Shown here piece by piece: positions 14,501-27,909 of a DNA stretch of 64,000 nucleotides. The notes under the pieces are model-generated. The model ran no database searches, was not told where the DNA came from, and saw nothing but the letters and a program-made list of their open reading frames with translations. Made by a program: the position numbers and the translations under genes. Position 1 is the stretch's first letter; each line of letters opens with the position of its first letter. This DNA is from Lanius collurio (Eukaryota; Chordata; Aves; Passeriformes; Laniidae), in contig JACBWW010000012.1 of assembly GCA_020086605.1 (NCBI GenBank), positions 18,287,753-18,351,752 on the forward strand, given 5' to 3'.

Positions 14501-17500
14501 TTTTTTCTGATTTCTGCCAACCAAACACCGTGTTCTCATGATGAATAGAGCAGTTAGAGCCAGGTCCATGTCTGCCACTTAAACCTTAATGCTTTGGCGC
14601 TGAAGCGAGCTGCTTGTGGGAGTTGCTAGGTAACTGTAACCTGCTCACAGATTATGTGAGCCAGTGAGATATTTCTGATGATGTCATGATTCAGATTTGT
14701 ATTTCATCTCTTAAAAGAGTTTTCTCTCCGTTTCTACAAGAACAGGTGCATGGGGGAGTTCCTCAGTGAGGAAAAACTTCTCTAGCCCAGCATGCTTATA
14801 GAGCTTAATTTAACTCTTGCAAACACTAATAAAGCAATATTGACCAGGGCCTCTCAAAGTGTAATTTTAGGGGAGAACTTATAGCTGTTCAGGCCTCTTT
14901 TATCTTCTAGACACCAATTCAGTGGAAATACAGATATCTTCATTGGCTACTCCGCAGCCTTCATGTGAACAAAATGATGGCTTACTTTCTGTTATTAGTA
15001 ACATATAACAGGAGTGTCGTGATTATGCTTTTCAAGAACACAAAAATCCAAATATTACATGTCAGATATAGACTAAACCTGGGACTTATGCTCCTTCCAA
15101 TACTAACTACAAGCCTAACTTTAATATTTATTACAAGGACAGTCTAGTTATGGCAATATGTGACATTACAAGTGTGTGTAGCACATCACTAACAAGGCAG
15201 ATGGGAAAAGCTTCTCCACCAAGATGCTTTTGACATGTTGTGATGATGAGTATAGGACTGATGAACGGGAAATCCCAGAACTATGGGAGATCTAACAAGC
15301 CAGGACTCGAGAGATTTCAGCCCTAAACCTGGGCTGAACAAACACTGCAAAGTGTGTGTGTTTCCTCATTCCTAAACCAAGAGGGGATGCACTCCTCATA
15401 GCATGGTGAGTCTGAAGGCTTTTTAGTGGCTCTCTGCCCATATGGGAAGGCAGGGTATGAAGGCAGGGGAGTGATCATGTCTGTGTGTTTTTGACACCCA
15501 CTGGGGCTCTGCAGATGCATTTCTCTTTTCCCCTGGTTTCTTCTCCCAACCTATCAGTGAGCAACCTCTCTCCCTGAAACCCATTCTTTGCTTGGAGATC
15601 CTCTTGGGTTCGAGAGTGTTCTGTAATCTTTGAACAGGCCATTTTGCCAAGAGCATCAAACTGAAGCAGTAGCTGGTGCAAGCAAGGAGAAATCAAACCC
15701 TTCGTTTCCTGTCCTCTGCTTGTAACACTCATGCATCCCCTGGGAGCTACTGCCTTCATCCCTGACACTCCTAACTCTATCAAATGTTTTTTCTCTCCCT
15801 GTTTGCCTGTCTGATTTGATCTTCTTTCTCTTTATTTCAGTCTCTTGCTGTCATTCTCCCCATGTGTGCTGCTCTTCCCAATGTGTGCGAATCCCTAATC
15901 AGTGCAGAGCTCAGGTCCTAGGCGTGTGCTGTGCCAGGCTGCTGCGACAATTAGCTAACATTTGGAGAGTGCTATTTTAAGATGCACAGTCTTGATCACA
16001 TATACAGGTCTACCTGGCAGAAAAGAAACTGAGACAGAGCATACAGTTGATGTTCCCTAGGCTCTGGATGAGTGCCACTATTAAATGTACTGTTCAGCAC
16101 AGGGAAGACCATTTTCTGCAGAGAGGTGTCTAGCAGGCACTCCTTAGGACAGGCAGAGTCCAGTGGGAAGGATGATATATCTCACTGTCACTGAGTGCTT
16201 TGGTATTTTCACCTATCCAGGGTGATCAGACAAGAGTCCCCCTCCCTCACAGATGAACCACAGGAACCTATTCTTTGTGTCACTTCCACAGAAATCACCG
16301 AGATTATTTGCAAAAATACAATCAAACCTGGAGAGTTCAGCTGGTTTATGGTACGTTTTTTTGTACATTCTGTGCATAGAAAGGGAATAGATTTTCACTC
16401 TGTTTAAACTGTACAAGGTCACTGAATTGAGCAGGGACCAAGTAATGGTAGGAACATTTTTCTCCCCTGCTTCATGGTATGATACCTCTCCTGAAACAAT
16501 ACATTTACTGTCATGGCCAAAGAGCAGAGCAGACCTGCCAGTCCTCTAGTAACCCTCCTGTTCTTCTGCCTGCAATTTTTTAACTAGTTGAAAGCATTAA
16601 GTAAATGAGAATGATTACAACTGTTGATCCCACAAGGAGACTTTTATTTTCATGTATATTTTACATACTGAGACATTCTGCTGCATCTAATTTACAAGCA
16701 AGAGTCTATGAAGAATTATGTGACTGAAATTCCTAATTCTTCACATTTTCATTTTGTTTTCTGCTTGATTCCCTCTGGTTGTGATGTTCAAACCAGAGAT
16801 TAACACACACTTCACAAAAGTACCCAAGGTTTTTGTACAGCTGTACAGCAATGGCAGAGCAGAGGGCTCCAGAGCTTAACAGAATGATCAAATATATAAC
16901 TTGAGCCATGTCAGTTTGCATATCCTTAAAATTTGGAACTAAAGATTTGATGATTTTTAAAACTGAGGTAAATTAGGACCAGTGTAAGAACTGAACCAAA
17001 AAGAGGATTTAAGTATATCCTTCTCTTAATTACCCAGCACAATCCTGTCACTAATAAATGGCTTAAGTGTCAAGTAAAAGGAAGTCAATTACCTAGAAAA
17101 CTGGTAATCATCTATTGAGTTGTCTAAAAAAACAGCACTTGCCAGTAACACAGTGTAATATTTATGAGTTATGACTAGTGGTGATAGTTTCTCAAGGCAG
17201 ACGATCAGACTATACATAAAATAAATCAGATAGCAGTAGTTTAGGAAGGTGTCATTAAAGTCCACCTTTAAAATCTCATAACTTTACAATGAAATCACTC
17301 TGGGGAATGAAGTTTTTCATTGCTTAGTTCCTTCCCAAAGATGATTCCTTTTAGGTGTTCATAATCATTCTAGCTTCATATCTACATTTGCAGAACACAT
17401 TATATAAGCATACTGTTTTGTATGATTAACAGAGGTATCTGCTGATGAAAAAGTATGGTGATACAGGATAAGAAGTGGATTTAAGAGGGTACATGTAACT

Positions 17501-20500
17501 CAACAAATGTTGCAGGCCAACAATAAATGCTTCACTGTACAAGCTGATGATGGCAGTCTGGTAATTCACAGGGGAAAACATTTTTATTTTAAGACCATTT
17601 TTATGCTATTTTGTTTTGAATAAACTGATTTTTCCAAACAAGAGACATGTTAATAAATGTTCATTAAAATTTCACAGAAATTATAAGCAGTGTTTGAGTA
17701 CCCTTTCTTGGGATTAAGGTTTTGAAATATTTCTCCCAAGGTTTGTATTTGGTTTTCATCTCATTATTCAGAGACAGCTTGCAGAAACAGTTATAATTTA
17801 TTATTCTATAAAGAAAACAGCTTCCCCAGATGAAGACATATTAAGATCAGCTGTGCTTTAATAGTTCAATTTGTGTTTGCATTGTAACAGTTACATTTTC
17901 ATCTTTTAGGAATACCCATGGTTGCCCTGGCCCATAAGGCATGATTTTCAGCATTTCTGTAGTAGCTGTCCCTCAGTGCTGAGGACTCAAGTCAGATACC
18001 CTTGGGTATGGAGCAGCTCAGCCCTGCTCTGTTCACTTATGACAAGGAGACTGGAAGCACAATAAAAGGTGCTTCTCCCCAGCCTGCATGGATACTTCAC
18101 ACTTCCAGAAAAATTATTCTGTACGACTACAAAAAAAGGAGGTGCCCTTTATCCTAGCTTCAAAGGCTGTTCATGGCTGTTTATTCAATAGCAAAGCTCT
18201 TCCAAAAAATGGTTTTCCAAAGCGGTAGCTGTCCCCCGGCATACATCCCTCCAGGGAGCTGAAAAGCAGTGACAACTTTGAGGTCCCCCTGAAGATGCCA
18301 GCAGCCACTGCACAGGGCTGAGGCTTGCACTCCCAAGCACCCTCCACAAAGACAGGGTGGGCTTTCATGCTGCTGCCACTGCTCCTGTGGGCAAGCATCA
18401 CTGCTCAAGCTGGCTACAGCCTCCAAGCAAAAAGATGATCAGTTGCATCTTATTTTTATCCCCTGAACTTCCATCTTTACACCGATAAGGGAACAGCTGC
18501 CTCTAATCTCTCTTCTAAATCCTGAGCCTGGTAAGGCAAGCTCTTGGGCATCATGGATACTATCCTTAACTGCCCAATGAGACTCAAATGCCAGCCATTA
18601 TCCTTATGGCAACTATGTGTGGCATTAGTTGTGGGTCTTTTTTTGCTGCCTGTTTAATTTTCTCAGCAGCAGTTGGATCGCAAGAGTCAGAGAAAAACTC
18701 TGGGGTTGCTTCTCTTGCTAAGGGCTGAGGTTCACTGACCAGTGGCATGCAGAGAGTTATTTGAGGCTGCTTTGACATTAAAGGTTTCATTTCCAGAGAT
18801 TGTCACAGGATGATGCCAACTGCTAGGGAAATTTTAAGCACAAATGACTAATGCATAGTAAGGTAACCTGTGGACTAGCTGAGCTACTATTCCTTCAGAA
18901 AGATTGCCTTATAATAAGTCATTTAGATAAGAGCAGAGAGACACTCTGGCCTTGGAAGTACCATGGTTTGCCATAAGAAATGTGAAGAGGGGCTTTCTTG
19001 GCAGCATGGGCAAAATGCAGCTTTCCCACTGTGGATGAGACTCGGCAAAGACTGCAGAGGTGAGGCTGTGAGAAGCCATTCTGCTCTGTAGATCTGGTCC
19101 TGCAAAGAAAATAGTTTCAGAAAGTAAAGAGGGGACCTGCATCTCAAATGATTGTAAAAATGTGGAAACAGATCTATCATGTGTAAATTCTTCCTTTTAT
19201 CTATCGGGGAAAAGAAACGTGGGTGAAAGAAAATTATTTCCTTCTTCCCTGAAATTGGTAGGTAAATATTAGAAGGCATTACCTCTTCTTTTAGATAACT
19301 TTTGCTAAAACAGAGGAATTCCAAAATCTTGCCCACCCCATACTTCTGTGTGGGTCAGCGGACGCAATAGTGAGTAAACCCAAACTCCTTTGATTCAGTC
19401 AGTGCCTGGAAAAGAGATGGGGAAATGCATAGAACAAGTGAGGTACAAGAGACTGGGAAGAGGTAATCTTCTCTTTTTATCATGAAGAGGAGTTTTATAA
19501 AGGCATCTGCAGTTGCTGCTTGTAGCCAGATAAGATTTAATACATATTCTTTCTGATGCTGATGAATTGCATTGGTCAGAAGAGATCCTTTTCCATATAT
19601 ACAATACAGAAGTCTTGGAAGGAATATTTTTGGATAAAATGACTGGAGTCATACTAAAGCTGCAAGCTGGCAGCATGTCTTCAGAGCTAGTGGTTTGTTG
19701 ACTTAATATTCCTCTTCCAGGAAAGACTGTGTGCTGCACAAAGACCAGGCACTGTTTGTGTTCCTGACTGTGCACTGTTTGCTCAGATATGGAGGGGTCA
19801 TTCTCAGGAGTGCCCTTGCCCAGCCTTTACCCCACAGAGTATACAGTATGTTAAAATGTGAGTTATCTAAGTGATAGCAAACATCAAGAGACATTCATGC
19901 TTAAAAAATGAATTGTTCTCCTGAGTTAGATTCACCAGCCTTCTAGTCTGAGTCTACAGCCAGAACTGCTGAACACCAGCATTTCTTCATCTGAAGATGG
20001 TTCTTTTATATAAACAAATAGGTACACAGATGTATGCAGGAAGACATCCACAAACATTTGCAATTCACTGTAGTGACAACAGACATAATTCAAATGGCAT
20101 GAGGGATGTTGAAATTATTTTGCAGAGAAAAGTGCCATAAGTTCAGCCTCATACAATTCCTACATATTTCACAGGGCCTCAGCCATTGTTTAGTAATTCA
20201 CAATAGGAACCCTTTCAAGAAGTTGTAAAGAAGCTATTTATGTCATTTATCAGACTAAGTAACAGAAATTAAAGTAGCTTCCACCCCATGCATGAGCAGG
20301 GCACCAGTCCATTCCTGGTAGCATTACCCTAAGATGCCTGGTTTTGCTCAGGGCCATGCTTCAGTGATTCATGCACAGTGTTCAGTCCATCCTACCTCCC
20401 TTCTCTCCCAGAGTCATTAGCCATTCTGCTCTATTGTAGGCACAAAGGAACTTTCCACCCACCTACACTAAACCTAAAAAAAGCCAACAGAGCCTTTGGG

Positions 20501-23500
20501 CCATGTATTTTCTGTGCTCAGTGTACTGATTTATATAAACATATATTAGTTTTATTTCCTCTGACAGCAGATTGCACTGCCAAAAGTTTTCCATCTTTAT
20601 CATGCTTTTACTGGGAGTGGTTTTGCTCACCTGTGGTATCCCAAACACATCCTGCTTTCCAGGATAGAAAAGGATACAGAGGAGAGCAACTAAGGAAGGA
20701 ATGTCACAACCTCTTCCACTAAATGACAGTTGGATTAAAATGGAAAATTCCCAACCTGCTGAAATGGAGACAGGAAAAGAAGTTAAGTTTTCCCTCCAAC
20801 ACCTTGTGCTGAGTTCTGTAAGGGAAAAGGTCTCAGTTTCTGCTGGCAGAGTTCTGGGGCTTCTGTCTCATTTTGACCTTCCCTTTATCATTGTATGCAC
20901 ATTATTTTGCTTTACACTTAAACAGTGAGGGAAGGTGGGAAGGGTAAGTGAAGAGGAAGAAGACAAGTGCAAAAAAAATTGAGTTTTATTATTCTTGCTC
21001 CTGGGCCTTGTCTATTATTCTTGAATCACCTGGGGATTAAGTCTCCTTAGAGATATGAAGAATATCTTCCTCAGACATAATTTAATAATTTTCCCCTTTC
21101 TATTATGTTAGTAAGTCCCCCCACATACCTTCCTCTGAAAAGCAGATCACTCTGATATACATAACCAGGGCTAATACTTTATTTTCAACTGCACTTGCCA
21201 TGCTTGGGTACTCTTGGTTCCTACTCTTCACAAGTTTGCAGTTATCCAGGAATATTAAAACATAAATGCAAAAGCCTTTTACATCATTTGTAGTCCTGAT
21301 CTCTTAGGACAATCACAGTCTCAGTTTTATTTATCTGCTTCTCTCTTGAGTTTTTTTCCTCTACTTGTTTGTACCAATTTTTTTTCTACAATAAACTTGC
21401 ATGGCAAAGACTAATCTGAAAGACTTGCTCATCAAGTGTAGCCTTTCACTATAAGCATGTCCAGTTAGAGCTGTGGAGTCCCTCTGGCTGCTTGATTGCT
21501 CAGATCTGACAGCTTGTAACTACTTGACTCAGCTTGAACAAGGAGAAAGTTGACAGGAGGCCCTTCAAGACCCTGTTCTTCTGCTGACTTTCAGTGTAGT
21601 TCTGAGCTAGTATTTCTCTAAGAAGTGAAAGTTTTTATTTTGTCTCATTATTATAGTTATTCAAGAAGGGAAAGAAACCAGAGGGTGTCTATCTGTGCCA
21701 GCAAAGAAACATCTCTCTGATTAGTAAGCAACTCATTCATTAATTTCCATTTTGAAACGATGTTCTCATTACCCAGTTTTGCTTCTGCAGCTACAACTAG
21801 GTTGAGAAAGATTGAGTTGTTTATATGTAACTTAAGATGGATGCCCAAGACATTGCCTTCTTAAATAATTGTTTTGTATTGCTGACTGATTTTCTATTGA
21901 ACAGGAACAGTTCTATGAAGCTGTGGTATTCACACTTTGTCTTCTGTTCAGTTCCAGGAAACTTGTCTCATGAAGATTAGACATGCTGCCATCTACAATA
22001 CAGACATTTCTATCAGCAGATATGGCCAGCAAAACCTACTGTTTGTGAGTAATTTCTTTTAAAAATAACTACTGTCTCTTAAAAGAGTCCAGGGATTTTT
22101 GTGCCACCAAGAGACAAATAAACTGACATCAACTCCTTAATGTACTTGCTCTAATGACAGGGCTTTTGTCACTCCTAGCTGCACTCTTGCTTTAGCTTCA
22201 GAAAGGGTTGTTACCTTTGTAAATACTGTTTGGGCAGTAATGCATTAGGCACAAACGGTAACTGCCAGTTATCATCCTTTCCCACAAACCCACAAAGGGA
22301 GAAGAATTTTGTCTCCTCTGTCAGAGACAGGCCACAAAAAGATCACTGTTTCAGTGCTGGCACAACTGAGAGGGCAAGAGCCCTGTGGCTAGGAGGCTGG
22401 GGGCAGAACTAGGAAAGAAACCTCTTATAAAGGCATTAAAAATTCAACTACTCATAGTTTGTGAAAACGATAAGAAAATACCCCACCTACTTAACCCCGC
22501 ACTTCTACTGTTTTACTGAGTCATTAAGTCTTAGTATGACAAATGAATGAAAGCCTCTATTTGCAGAAATGCCCAGTTTCTGGTTGGTCTGAGGGAAACA
22601 ACCAGAGAGGTCTTTCAAGGCTCCTGTTTGTTTTTAAGGCAGGGCCAACCTTGTCTCTAAAAATTATGGTTTTCTAACGGGGCATCACTTTACATCTGGC
22701 AATTTGCACTTCTAGATCAGAGAAATAATAAGCATTGGCACTGAAAACAGAGAAAACGTCCTCCCACACCCATAAGTCTTCCTGTTCCACTGGCAAAAGC
22801 TCAAGGACAGTCCATTGTCCACCCTCAGCCAGGGGTCAGAGTGACATTTCTGGAGTCTTGTACTATGCAATGTCCACGGAAGAAAAATAATCCTCTCGTT
22901 GTCTTAGCTAATGGGAGAACACAATGTAAAGCACTTCCCTGCTTTCTGAGAGCAGGACATATACAGGCTGCTTCAATTTCCATCTTTCAAACTGTCATTG
23001 TTACACATACACATCTGCTAGAGCCACTTTTAACACCAGGACTCAGAGCAAGCACAGGGGAGTCTGCTGAGCAGAGGCTACTGTGGAGCCAGTCAAGGGG
23101 CACTGTCCTGCAGTGATATAAAATCAAATGAACTTACCAGGAGAGCCTAATCTGGAGGGCACAGGCATGACACAGTACAGGAGAGGGTTAGGAGAAATTT
23201 GTGGAAAAACAGCAGAAGAAAACAAAGGTGGATTGCCAAAAATAATTTCTTTACAAAGAAATGATCTAATCAAAGTGGTAAGAAATACTGGCCACTTGAA
23301 CTCTGGGAGAGGAGAGAAACACTCTTCGTTGGCTGAACCTGTTCTTCATCCCCCCAAAAAACAGAGCTCTGGGGCAGCTCTTTCATAAATATTTCACTGT
23401 ACAGCTTGCTATGCAGCCTGCAGGCTGAGGCCAGTTGTGTGGCCATTCCTGTCCCCACTGGCCTGATTCACTACAGCCCATGTAAATCAGTAAGAAATAT

Positions 23501-26249
23501 TCTCATGGGGAAACGAGGTCTTGAAAAAGGCTCTGAATGCAGCAGATAAATCAGCAGTAGTGTTGGCATTGCATAAAGGGCAGGGTGAATAATAATAGCA
23601 ACAAAAAACTCCCAGCATCCTTAAAACATGGCATGGGTTAGGCTTTGCCATCAAGACAGTTGTTCAGGAGATATTTAAATGTTTTGAAGGAAAGCTCAGT
23701 AGGGCAATCATGCGGGGAGCTACTAAAAGGCTCTGTTTCAGCTGCAGCCCTACTTGTTGGGCTCTGGCTGAGGATGCTGCCACAGAGCATGGTCTCTTCA
23801 GCACTTCTCCACTCATCTCCAAGCATGTACATCCTACAGTCCACCACCCATATAGTCCACATGTTGCATGTGGTTCAATCCATACTGGTGGGCTGTGAAA
23901 ACTGAAGTCCACTCCTCAGCAGCTTGTAAAAAGCTGCACTCTGGCCAGCTCTTGCTCCCCTCTCTGGCAACCACCTTGACCATTTTCAGCTCAGTGAGTG
24001 ACAACTTTTCATATGAAAATTCAAGCCTGGAGCTGGAAGCTCCCACCATCCAACCTCATCCTCCACACCCTTGTTGCAGCATGTTGCTAGAACTTCCTTT
24101 GCAGACCCCAGCCATGTTCCTACTGGCCACTGTATTCCCAGCAAATTCTCCCAGTTTCCCTTCAGGGAAACCAGAGGGGAATATATTACTACAGCCATCC
24201 ACATTGTGCAATGGCTCTTTGGAGTCCAGACAGACTGCAATATTCTCAAACATTCTTGAATTATTTTTTAATTTCTTCAACAGCTAATTCTTGGTCTGTA
24301 TCCTGACTCACTGAGTGATGTACATCTCTTAAGTCATGTATGCTAATGATCATCTCCTCTGGATTTTACAGCTAGTAGTGGTGAAAGATGAAAGCCCAAT
24401 ATCGCCTATTATACTGGGGCTACAGTCAGATATTAATAGAAAAAAAAAAACCTTCAAGATTACATCTGTTGTAGCCAAAGTTCATATATTCCTTCATGAA
24501 AATTCAACTACATAAAAAAAAAGACTTTGCAATAGATGGAGCATGATTCACGCTTAAATATACAGCTGAAAGCCACTCAAAATTCTCTCTTTTCTCTACT
24601 TCCTGCTGTTTTGTGAGTCCAGCAAAAGAAGAACTATGATTAGTGATAATAAATCTCCATTTTTTCACCTTGCCCTTCAGCATTTCATCAGAGATAACAG
24701 TAAAATCTGGTGCTCTTTTGACACCACACAAATAGCATTCCCTGGCTCTCTTCTCCTCTCTCCAGCCTGCTTTATCTTTCACTGCTCAGCAAATCTTCAC
24801 TCAAAACTAATGTTTAGCTGCAAAAAGAAGGATATGGAGGGTATGAATGAATACAGAAAGTAGCAAGACTGTTGCTGAATGGCTCTTTTTGGACAAATTG
24901 GCCCCGTTACAGTGGTTAGTGAACAGCTGCTTCCCAGCTGACATTTATCAGCTAAAGAAAAGGTGATACAAAATTTAGCAAAAGCTGTAGAGGATGTGAA
25001 AACTGGAGGGCTTCTTTCTGTCTGTACACTGGTAATGCATGAGCCTAGGCATTTACATTCCAGAAAAGGATGCCAGGGTGTGTATGAGTAGCAGACCTGC
25101 TCCCTGCAGCTCTCATTGGGAACAATCTCCTTGCAGGGAAGGGAGGATGCTACTGAGTGCCAACTAGTAGAAGAAAGCAAAACTAAGGCCTGAGGCAAAT
25201 GCCCAGATTGATGTCTAGCACAGTCTCCTGTATCACTGAGCTGCAGAAATAGGTCAGAAACCTGAGAGACTGTAGCATTTCTATCCAAAGTAGCAAGTTC
25301 TTCCTTGGACAATCCCTGACTTACAGCTGTTGTTGTACCCTTTTCTCTTGGTCACTTCAGTCGCATTGGTTACTTGGATAACATCCAAAGCCAACCTGTG
25401 TCTCCTGCTCCATCTATGCAATGCCTCAGGCTGACATGGAAGCTGGAAAGATATTTGGATTACAGGAGGGGGTTGGGTGCTACTGAAGTCATCACTGTCT
25501 TCCCTTTTGAATGCCTGCAGCACCAAATAAGGTGGGACCATCCTTACATGGACTCTTTATCATGTGTTTCTGAGGAATTTGCTGTAATTCAGAATGAAGT
25601 AATTGCAGTTTTGTGGGAGAAGATTAGGCTCCTAAGACCCAACACACCTCCAAAGCAGCCTTGACTGGATTGGGTATGAGTTGGTGGCATATGACAGTGA
25701 GTTGTAGAAATGAGATGGGGAGTATCACACTCATGTAGTTATCCTACAGAAGCCATGGAAGAGAAGAACTGGGGCTAGGACCCCACAGACAGGAGAGTCA
25801 ATGGAGAGAAGCAGGCATACATAAAAACCATTGCCCAGAGCAACCCAGGACTAAGCTCTGTTTTGTGCAACACAAACATCTTGCTTAGAGTTGAAATGGG
25901 AGGTTTTGTCTGCTGGAAGCAAAGAGGCAAATACATAGGGTTTTTCCTAACTATTATGCCATTTGGTTTTCATGTGCCCGTGAGTTTCACAGCAGGGTGT
26001 GATCTTCAGGGAGGATGCTTGATGGAGGTCCTGCAAGGCTCCAGCCCAGGAATATGGTGGTAAGGGAAGCCATGTCAAATATGCCACACCAAGCACAAGA
26101 AGCAGGATGCCAGCCAGGAACCATGAAAACTACTTCGAAGTTAAGTTCAGGGGGTTTTGTGCCTTTCTTGCATGTTGCAGGATCTTCTGGCTTCTGAGGT
26201 TTTTATGATTGCTCTGATAATTGAATGATTCTTGGTGGAAATAAAAATG
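11600..26249. other. Intergenic, no gene seen
   Basis: Unique-looking sequence. Open frames are short, apart from a 171-codon minus-strand frame at 24797-25312 that resembles nothing I know. A putative X-box and CRE-like pair lies at 14622-14686. No clear interspersed repeat is seen. Confidence 0.6.
14622..14686. promoter_or_regulatory. Putative enhancer-like pair: X-box (RFX) motif and CRE-like site
   Basis: GTTGCTAGGTAAC at 14622-14634 fits the palindromic RFX X-box consensus with one mismatch. TGATGTCA at 14679-14686 is a CREB/ATF-type half-consensus 44 bp further on. Both are short and could occur by chance in 64 kb, but the X-box is unusually complete. Function is inference only. Confidence 0.25.
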
Positions 26250-26265
26250 TTATTTACAAAAATTC

Positions 26266-26666
26266 TTACCAAAAAAAGTGACAATTAACTGCCAGATTTT
26301 TTCTACATCATATGCTACAATCCCAACTACCAAAGCACTGATTAAAACCAAAGGCCACCCCTGCAGGCACATGGGGAAAATAACTCCAGGTCTCTTGCAA
26401 ATTACAATTTCGCAAGCTGGCAACTCACCAAAGCACCCCAGCTCAGGTCTGGCCAATAAAAGCACAGGAATAGCTTTTTCATGTCTTTCTCTACTAAAGT
26501 TTGGTGTTAATGGAACAGAACATTCCAATAACCTTTTCAAAGGTTGTACTAATTCAATTCTTTGGGTTGGAGAGAGCCATGCTGCATTAATCTGGTTATT
26601 GGATAATAAGCAAAAGGAGTGACATGGAAGGGAGTGAGGTGGTGGTTTAAGGTGTTTTCATGTAGC
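26266..26666 (-). pseudogene. Unidentified open frame with a hydrophobic segment and a splice donor; possible exon or exon relic
   Basis: On the minus strand a frame of ~130 codons stays open and ends with an in-phase run into TTTTTTG|GTAAGA, an excellent donor at about 26265. Near its end it encodes GWPLVLISALVVGIVAYDV, a transmembrane-like segment, preceded by a basic/cysteine stretch (ICKRPGVIFPMC) and followed by EKIWQLIVTFF. If translation ignored the donor it would stop within six codons. I cannot name a family. The layout (flank, one hydrophobic helix, exon end) is loosely like a channel or receptor exon. The opposite strand is also open over most of this stretch, which weakens the case. 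No partner exon was found. Confidence 0.15.
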
Positions 26667-26924
26667 AGTTGGTATAAAAAGACAGATGAGCTGAAAGGTG
26701 GGAGTTTTAGCTTGCTGAGAGGAGACAGACACCCACAAAGTTGTGTTCTCTCCCTTGCATGACCAGTCCCTGAGCCAGGCTGCACCTGCATAGCTCCAGT
26801 ACTATCATCCTGGGATGAGAGGGATATGTGGGAATGAATAATTCAGCTGCAAATCAGCTCTCCAACTGCACTACATTTTTTTTCCTGGGATGCTATTTTT
26901 AATTTAGATACTCCCACGTGTGTG

Positions 26925-27080
26925 TTCAGTGGATTAGAGGCATATGAGAAATAGAAGAAGGTGGCTGACGCAGGCAGGTAGCAGAGCCAGGGGGTGGCAG
27001 GGGTTGAGCCAACACTGGCCTAGAGCAGGTCCAATGCTCTAGCACCTCCCTGCTGAGGGCAGCATGGGCCTGAGCACCTC
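26925..27080 (-). mobile_element. MIR-type tRNA-derived SINE relic (antisense)
   Basis: The plus strand contains GGTAGCAGAGCCAGGGGG, GGGGTTGAGCC (reverse of a B-box-like GGTTCAA), and GTCCAATGCTCTAGCACC. This is the order expected for an antisense MIR-like element, whose sense strand has an A-box-like head, a tRNA B box, then GGCTCTGCCACTTAC. It is strongly diverged. Assignment to the broad MIR/CORE group is from memory of the consensus; the exact family cannot be given. Confidence 0.4.
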
Positions 27081-27164
27081 TGAGCCCTACTTACTTTGGT
27101 GGGCACTGAAAAAGCTCAACACTGCTTGCTAGGATTTATACCTCTGTGCTGGCCATCACTAAGA

Positions 27165-27370
27165 AACAATGCAGGTGCCTGTTCAGTTATAGCCAGAGCT
27201 GGATGTCAGGGCATCTGGGTTCAGTTTTGAGGTCTGCTGCTTATTTCCTTTCCAAAAATCTTGTAAATCCTCTCTCTTGTAATTCCAGATTTGTTAGTGG
27301 GCAAATCATTACCACTGTTTCCTTTGTCTGCCTCACTTTCCTTTGGGGAAGAAACCATCTCTGCTTGTTT
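27165..27370 (+). mobile_element. MIR-type tRNA-derived SINE relic (sense)
   Basis: GAGCTGGATGTCAGGGCATC, CTGGGTTCAGTTTTGAGGTC, TGCTGCTTATTTCC, then GGGCAAATCATTACCACTG and CTGCCTCACTTTCC follow the order of the MIR-type consensus (GGGTTCAAATCC, CTGCCACTTAC, GGGCAAGTCACTTAACCTC, TGCCTCAGTTTCC). It is old and mutated. It lies about 85 bp from an oppositely oriented relic. Confidence 0.45.
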
Positions 27371-27739
27371 ACAGTGACAGAAGATAACTCAGGTGAGAGC
27401 CTCTTCCACTGTAAGGTGGCATCTTCCTATTGTATTTTTTAATCACAAACATCTAAAGGAGAGAGTCATCAAAGTTATTTAAGAGGAAATAGAAAAATTT
27501 TACCTGCAGCAGCTCAATGAGGAGATGAGGGACTGTAGGATACAATGGGGTGGAAAAAGCTGTGTATTTGGGCAAAAGGAAAACTATCATCACACATTCA
27601 TCTTTGTGAGAATCCAGATTTCTGGAAGAGATTGACTGGCATTTTGATTTGTTCACTAGTTCCTACAGACAATAAAAACAAAGATCAATCCATAAAGAAA
27701 ATCCTGTCATGTCCAAGAATCTTTCCTTTTACCCCTTTC

Positions 27740-27905
27740 TGTGCATACAGTATCCAGTCCATTATTAATAATAACTACTTTTATAAAGTCCAGAGTGCTC
27801 TGGCAGATCCCTAGCTAGTAAAGGCATTCATGTCTTCCTGTGGACTCGAGGAAACTGACATTTAGAGGAGTTCACTCCTTGTCAGGTTATACAGAGTCTC
27901 AACTC
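27740..27905 (-). mobile_element. Possible third MIR-type SINE relic (antisense)
   Basis: GAGGAAACTGACATTTAGAG followed by TCACTCCTTGTCAGGTTATAC resembles the antisense MIR core GAGGAAACTGAGGCACAGAG with AACTTGCCCAAGGTCACAC. Upstream TATTAATAATAACTACTTTTATAAAG fits the antisense 3' part. The tRNA-like head is not convincing. Confidence 0.3.
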
Positions 27906-27909
27906 TTCA

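Noticed and set aside
24797..25312. 171-codon minus-strand frame, Cys/Ser-rich
   Set aside because: A stretch LTTVTGPICPKR briefly suggested a channel pore-like motif near the frame at 26.3 kb, but the required aromatic and glycine residues are absent and no splice sites link the two.
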